Shown: positions 14,538-17,700 of the stretch, one piece after another
Numbering within the stretch: position 1 is the first letter of the stretch
Layout of the letters: the number at the start of each line of letters is the position of its first letter
Origin: Bacillota bacterium
GTDB lineage: Bacteria > Bacillota > Clostridia > Christensenellales > CAG-138
DNA: 17,700 bases
Reading direction: 5' to 3'
Assembly (NCBI GenBank): GCA_023455425.1
Contig: JAEYCM010000034.1
Coordinates: 1-17,700, forward strand
The notes under the pieces: model-generated
What the model was told of the DNA's origin: nothing
Databases searched by the model: none
What the model saw: only the letters and a program-made list of their open reading frames with translations
Made by a program: the position numbers and the translations under genes

Positions 14538-14551
14538 GTTGGTTTTCCAAC
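14538..14551 (+). promoter_or_regulatory. Inverted repeat operator candidate (GTTGG-N4-CCAAC)
   Basis: GTTGG (14538-14542) and CCAAC (14547-14551) flank TTTT, just after the predicted transcription start and before the ribosome site. The position and symmetry fit autoregulation by the dimeric regulator it precedes, or a small leader hairpin. No second copy was found to confirm it. Confidence 0.35.
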
Positions 14552-14569
14552 GGATAGGGGGATCATAGG

Positions 14570-15247
14570 ATGGACCACCTGACAGTCGCAAAAGCCTCGC
14601 CGCTGTTTCAAAACATAGAAGAAGGGGAGCTGTTCGGGCTCCTCGGTTGCCTGCGCGCCAAGCCGCGCAGCTATGAAAAGGGTGCTTTGGTTTTGCGCGC
14701 GGGCGAACCCGTGACGGGCTTTGGCATGGTGCTGACAGGCCGCGTACAGGTCACGCGGGAGGATCTTTACGGCACGCGCACGCTGTTGACGCAGCTTGAA
14801 GCGGGCGATCTTTTTGCGGAGGCGTTCGCGTTTGCAAACGCTCCGACGCTGCCGGTTACCGTGGAAGCGGCTTCCGACTGTTCCGCGCTGTTTTTTGACC
14901 ACACGCGCATGCTTGCGCCCTGCGCAAACGGCTGCGCATTCCATACGCAGCTCATCCGCAACATGATGGGCATTCTCGCAAAAAAGAACCTCATGCTCAA
15001 CAGCAAGATTCAGCACATCTCCCGGCGTACCACACGGGAAAAGCTGCTCTCGTATTTAAACGAGCAGGCGCATGCCCACAAAAGCGCGCAGTTCATCATT
15101 CCGTTCGACCGGCAGGAGCTTGCGGATTACCTGTGCGTGGAGCGGAGCGCGATGTCCGCGGAGCTTTCCAGGCTACAAAAAGAAGGCGTTTTGAGTTACC
15201 ACAAAAGCGCCTTCAAACTGCATGCAAAGGGCAGGGAGGAAGTTTAG
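14570..15247 (+). CDS. Crp/Fnr-family transcriptional regulator (225 aa)
   Basis: Residues 10-110 form a cyclic-nucleotide-binding-type beta-barrel (SPLFQNIEEGELFGLLG, then VLRAGEPVTGFGMVLTGRVQV, then LEAGDLFAE). Residues 125-150 form the long dimer helix (NMMGILAKKNLMLNSKI). Residues 155-220 form a winged HTH_Crp domain with FDRQELADYLCVERSAMS and recognition-helix residues ERSAMSAELSRLQKEG. The Arg-Ser pair that binds cAMP in Crp is absent after LEAGDLFAE, and there is no FNR-type N-terminal cysteine cluster, so the signal is unknown. Cys118 and Cys122 (PCANGC) might be redox- or metal-sensitive. AGGGGG lies 8 bases before the ATG. It has its own strong promoter. Its stop overlaps the stop of the opposing WG-repeat gene by 4 bases. 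Confidence 0.9.
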   Translation: MDHLTVAKASPLFQNIEEGELFGLLGCLRAKPRSYEKGALVLRAGEPVTGFGMVLTGRVQVTREDLYGTRTLLTQLEAGDLFAEAFAFANAPTLPVTVEAASDCSALFFDHTRMLAPCANGCAFHTQLIRNMMGILAKKNLMLNSKIQHISRRTTREKLLSYLNEQAHAHKSAQFIIPFDRQELADYLCVERSAMSAELSRLQKEGVLSYHKSAFKLHAKGREEV

Positions 15248-16410
15248 CGGTAGAGCTCCAAAAACTCCCCGCTTCTGTTTACAATGCCCGTGACGCCGTC
15301 TTTTTTCACCACCGCGTAACCGAGCAGGAACGGCCCCGCTTCATCATAGACGCAGGGGATGATATGCGCTCCTGTCTTGTCGATATACCCCCACTTGCCG
15401 TTCGTATCCTGCACCGGCGCGCGGCTTTGGGAAAACGGGCCTGCCGCCTGGTATTTGGGCTGTACCAGAAGCACGCCGCCGCTGTTAATATACCCCCACA
15501 GCCCATCCTGTTTGATGGCGGCATACCCTTCCGAAAAGTTGCCCGCATCCTGATACGTTTCCGAAAACGCGCGCCTGCGCGAGGTGTTATAAAACACATA
15601 TCCGCTTCCGGTATCCACCGCGGCAAACCCTTCCCGGTAGACGGTGCCTGTTTCTTTGCTGAGGGTAGCGATCTTTTTGCCGACCTTGTCTATGATATAG
15701 CGCTTGCCCTCGCCGCTGACAAACGCCATATCGCTGCCGAACGCCCCCGCCGTATCAAACTGGGGCGCGATGGCCATATCTCCGTCCGGGTCGATGTAAC
15801 CAAATGTGGAGTTGGGGCGCACCGCCGCGCGGCCATCCTGAAAGTCCCCGACTTCCCGGTATGCGCATGGGATGACCATCTTGCCCGCGACGTCGATATA
15901 TCCCCACTTATCGCCCTGCGCCACGGCGGCGAGTCCTTCGCTGAAACCGCGCACCTCGTTCCACTGGGGTTCCACCGCCCACACGCCGCTGCGCGAAAGC
16001 AGGCCGTATAGCAATGCGCCGTTTTGTTCCACCGCCGCAAACGCGTACTGCCCTTCTAAGAAGTCAAACGCGCGCAAAAACTGCGGCTGGATCGCGACCT
16101 CGCCCTTAGCGTTTTGATAGCCCCAGAGCGCGTCTTCCTCATAAGGGAACAGCCTGCCCGTAATATCCACGTCCGTCGCAGGCGGAATGGAGCTGGGCGC
16201 GGGGGATGGCGCGACTTTGGCCGCCTCTATGGAAGAAGGGGATGCCGCAAGCGTTTCTACTTCCCCCTGATGCCGCAAAACGGAAGCGCCGCCGCCCGAA
16301 TACAGCAGCACAAAGATCAGTACGCCACAAAAGACGGCCGCTGCCGTAATGGGATAACACCACAGGATGGAAAGCCGCTTCTTTTTACGGCGCGGCTGCA
16401 TGTTTGGCAT
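15244..16410 (-). CDS. Membrane-anchored WG-repeat protein (388 aa)
   Basis: Residues 1-12 are very basic (RRKKKR), 14-37 form a transmembrane helix and 40-82 a Ser/Pro/Ala-rich linker, giving an N-in, C-out single-pass protein. From residue 83 on there are about nine WG repeats of 30-40 residues, in the pattern WGYID-x-G-x-x-I-x-P-x-Y-x-x-A-x-x-F-x-x-G-x-A. Good copies include KWGYIDVAGKMVIPCAYREV, LWGYINSGGVLLVQPKYQ and KWGYIDKTGAHIIPCVYDEA. Copies four to six are degenerate, with FGYID, RYIID or YVFYN replacing WGYID. WG repeats probably form a beta-rich binding scaffold; no enzymatic motif is visible. The start at 16410 follows GGGGAGG at 7 bases; the open frame to 16503 runs through the promoter. 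Its 3' end overlaps the Crp-type gene by 4 bases. Confidence 0.9.
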   Translation of the reverse strand: MPNMQPRRKKKRLSILWCYPITAAAVFCGVLIFVLLYSGGGASVLRHQGEVETLAASPSSIEAAKVAPSPAPSSIPPATDVDITGRLFPYEEDALWGYQNAKGEVAIQPQFLRAFDFLEGQYAFAAVEQNGALLYGLLSRSGVWAVEPQWNEVRGFSEGLAAVAQGDKWGYIDVAGKMVIPCAYREVGDFQDGRAAVRPNSTFGYIDPDGDMAIAPQFDTAGAFGSDMAFVSGEGKRYIIDKVGKKIATLSKETGTVYREGFAAVDTGSGYVFYNTSRRRAFSETYQDAGNFSEGYAAIKQDGLWGYINSGGVLLVQPKYQAAGPFSQSRAPVQDTNGKWGYIDKTGAHIIPCVYDEAGPFLLGYAVVKKDGVTGIVNRSGEFLELYR

Positions 16411-16473
16411 CCTTTGTCCTCCCCGGTATTGCTTTTGTTTCAATAAGCACTTTACTCGTTGGTACTCAGGCTT

Positions 16474-16503
16474 AGTATACCGCAGCGCAGCGCCGGACGG
16501 CAA
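16474..16503 (-). promoter_or_regulatory. Sigma-A promoter of the WG-repeat gene
   Basis: On the minus strand TTGCCG (16498-16503), an 18-base spacer and TATACT (16474-16479) lie about 64 bases before the start at 16410. The -35 element touches the edge of the inverted-repeat block that begins near 16505. Confidence 0.6.
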
Positions 16504-16506
16504 GTT

Positions 16507-16537
16507 GGGGCTGTCTCACGCCCCGGCGAAGCCGGGG
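16507..16537. repeat. Competing GC-rich hairpins at the edge of the noncoding block
   Basis: CCCCGGC/GCCGGGG (16521-16527, 16531-16537) closes a GAA loop. It competes with GGGGC/GCCCC (16507-16511, 16520-16524). It has no T run worth calling a terminator. It forms the left part of the gene-free stretch 16411-16805. Confidence 0.55.
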
Positions 16538-16550
16538 GTATTTCATATAC

Positions 16551-16601
16551 GGCATAGCCCTATGTTGCTGGCAACGCCTTAAGGCGCACTCAACGTATGC
16601 C
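16551..16601. repeat. Nested cruciform element 1
   Basis: An outer stem GGCATA/TATGCC (16551-16556, 16596-16601) encloses two side-by-side inner hairpins: GTTGC/GCAAC (16564-16568, 16571-16575) and the 12-bp palindrome CGCCTTAAGGCG (16575-16586). The layout is a three-way junction, repeated by the neighbouring element at 16648-16738. Confidence 0.6.
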
Positions 16602-16647
16602 AGCCGCAAAAGCTCTTGGCCCGAGGTTGCCGGGTTTAGGGCGGCTT

Positions 16648-16738
16648 GCCCCAACAAGCAGTTTTTAGGATTTGACCGCAAGGGAAAATCTTAAAAACGT
16701 GCAAGTGTCAATACACTTACCCTGCTTGCCGTTTGGGC
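16648..16738. repeat. Nested cruciform element 2
   Basis: Outer pairings CAAGCAG/CTGCTTG (16655-16661, 16722-16728) and GCCCCAAC/GTTTGGGC (16648-16655, 16731-16738, one mismatch) enclose two hairpins. The first is a 13-bp stem with one G-T pair (16661-16673 with 16686-16698). The second is AAGTGT/ACACTT (16703-16708, 16713-16718). No coding potential is seen. It could be a structured RNA, a transfer or replication origin, or a recombination-site region. Confidence 0.6.
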
Positions 16739-16754
16739 GGAAACAACGAAACAG

Positions 16755-16782
16755 CACAATATAGCGACCATAAAGTATTGTG
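16755..16782. promoter_or_regulatory. CACAATA/TATTGTG inverted repeat downstream of the WYL gene
   Basis: A 7-bp inverted repeat (16755-16761, 16776-16782) has a 14-base centre, 24 bases beyond the WYL-gene stop. It might be a weak terminator stem or a protein-binding site. There is no T run on either strand. Confidence 0.3.
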
Positions 16783-16805
16783 AATATGAGAATAGACTCC
16801 TTGTT

Positions 16806-17700
16806 CTAGTTTTCGTATAAAGTAGCTATATCATGTATTCTACGCTTCATTTCTGTGCGGATATGTAACGGTTCTAAACACTCGCATTTATCCCCAAGAC
16901 TGAAAAGAATATTGTAGTGGTATTCGTTCTCTATGAAAGGAAAACCAACAATATAATGCTCATCACCGTCCGGCGAAAAGTGTTCATAAGTGCAGTAATC
17001 AAGTACCCTGTCCATGACAGATTGATGAATGCGAATTTTGATTTTTGTTTGCATAGTTGCCAAAATATCAGCAAAATCTAACTGCGGTTTTTGATAATCC
17101 CGTGGCGTAAAAAATTCCTCTTGTATTTGCAGGTTTGATGTGCGGGATAGTTTGAATAAGCGAAAGTCCTTTCTTTTATGGCAATACCCTTGCCAATACC
17201 AATGACTACTTTTCAATACAAGCTGATACGGCTCGGCTGTTCGTGCGGTTTTATTTCCATAGCGGTCTAAATATTCAAATGAAAGAAGCTTGCTTTCCTG
17301 CAAAGCTGTTTTGATCATTTCCAAATATGGTTGTACGTTCCTGTTACCCATCCACGGACTTAAATCTATATATATTTGATTTGCTTTTAATGCAATGTCT
17401 TTCGCTCTATCGGCGGGAATAAAACTCTTAACTTTCGCAAGGGCGTTTACCAGTTCATCACCCCGCATCATGTTGGAAAGGCTGGAAAGCCCCATCAGGA
17501 TAGCGGAAAGGTCGGCAGTCGAAAAAACCTTTCTATCAATCTTGTATTTCTGCATGATTTCAAAGCCGCCGCCCACTCCCGATGCCCCGCGAACAGGAAT
17601 ACCCGCCATATTGATGGTGTCTATGTCGCGGTAGATTGTGCGGGGTGAAACTTCAAACATATCCGCTAACTCTTGTGCGCCTATACGCTCTTTATCAAGG
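16806..17700 (-). CDS. WYL-domain / YafY-type transcriptional regulator, N-terminus outside window
   Basis: At least 297 residues are present; the frame is still open at the right edge (LDKERIGAQELADMF precedes the first internal Met at 17660), so the true start lies beyond it. The N-terminal part is a winged HTH (LADMFEVSPRTIYRDIDTIN) followed by the typical GIPVRGASGVGGGFEI wing. The middle contains a WYL domain with SHWYWQGYCHKRKDFRLFKLSR, and the C-terminal WCX-like extension ends HDIATLYEN. WYL regulators sense ligands such as nucleic acids or nucleotides in some systems and often sit in mobile or defence regions. The coding sequence is clearly AT-richer than the gcv genes and WG gene. 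Its target genes are not in view. Confidence 0.9.
   Translation of the reverse strand, partial: LDKERIGAQELADMFEVSPRTIYRDIDTINMAGIPVRGASGVGGGFEIMQKYKIDRKVFSTADLSAILMGLSSLSNMMRGDELVNALAKVKSFIPADRAKDIALKANQIYIDLSPWMGNRNVQPYLEMIKTALQESKLLSFEYLDRYGNKTARTAEPYQLVLKSSHWYWQGYCHKRKDFRLFKLSRTSNLQIQEEFFTPRDYQKPQLDFADILATMQTKIKIRIHQSVMDRVLDYCTYEHFSPDGDEHYIVGFPFIENEYHYNILFSLGDKCECLEPLHIRTEMKRRIHDIATLYEN

Noticed and set aside
14178..14569. tRNA or known structural RNA in the gap
   Set aside because: No cloverleaf with a T-arm GTTCRA motif or recognised small-RNA core was found.
16507..16738. CRISPR array or tandem repeats
   Set aside because: The repeats are inverted pairs of differing sequence, with no regular direct repeat and spacer pattern anywhere in the window.

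Overview
The window reads as a chromosomal segment of a Gram-positive Bacillota, most likely a GC-rich gut-type Clostridia. Signs of this are the strong AGGAGG-type ribosome binding sites, the split glycine decarboxylase (gcvPA/gcvPB), a tandem glycine riboswitch before gcvT, a DUF4176 gene beside a toxin-like gene, and WG-repeat and WYL proteins. The species cannot be named from the sequence alone.

Layout. (1) 1-2010, minus strand: an accessory toxin-type locus with a glycine-zipper polymorphic-toxin-like protein, a DUF4176 protein and an unrecognised partial gene that has its own promoter and could be the immunity gene. (2) 2122-5370, minus: one 1082-residue polypeptide joining an acyl-AMP ligase, a carrier protein and a PLP-dependent alpha-oxoamine synthase, apparently a self-contained enzyme making amino-ketone (sphingoid- or capnine-like) lipids. 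(3) 5621-9338: single-gene units, namely an Amidase_6 protein (minus), deoD purine nucleoside phosphorylase (plus), a membrane-anchored two-lobed retropepsin-like protease (plus), a bidirectional terminator, and a DUF362 ferredoxin-type protein (minus). (4) 9493-14489, plus: the complete glycine cleavage operon, running from promoter and tandem glycine riboswitch with a terminator switch through gcvT, gcvH, gcvPA and gcvPB to a terminator. Only the L protein (lipoamide dehydrogenase) is absent. (5) 14497-16410: a Crp/Fnr-family regulator with a good sigma-A promoter, overlapping tail-to-tail with a membrane-anchored WG-repeat protein. (6) 16505-17700: a gene-free block of nested inverted repeats, then an AT-rich WYL/YafY-type regulator running off the right edge, which looks like the edge of an acquired region.

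How the genes work together. The gcv genes form a substrate-induced glycine catabolism and one-carbon unit: glycine binding should prevent formation of the leader terminator. The toxin locus has its own promoter but a terminator-like hairpin lies between that promoter and the toxin start, which suggests conditional expression. The ligase-carrier-synthase fusion is the most novel-looking enzyme. The noncoding structures at 16551-16738 are the least explained element.
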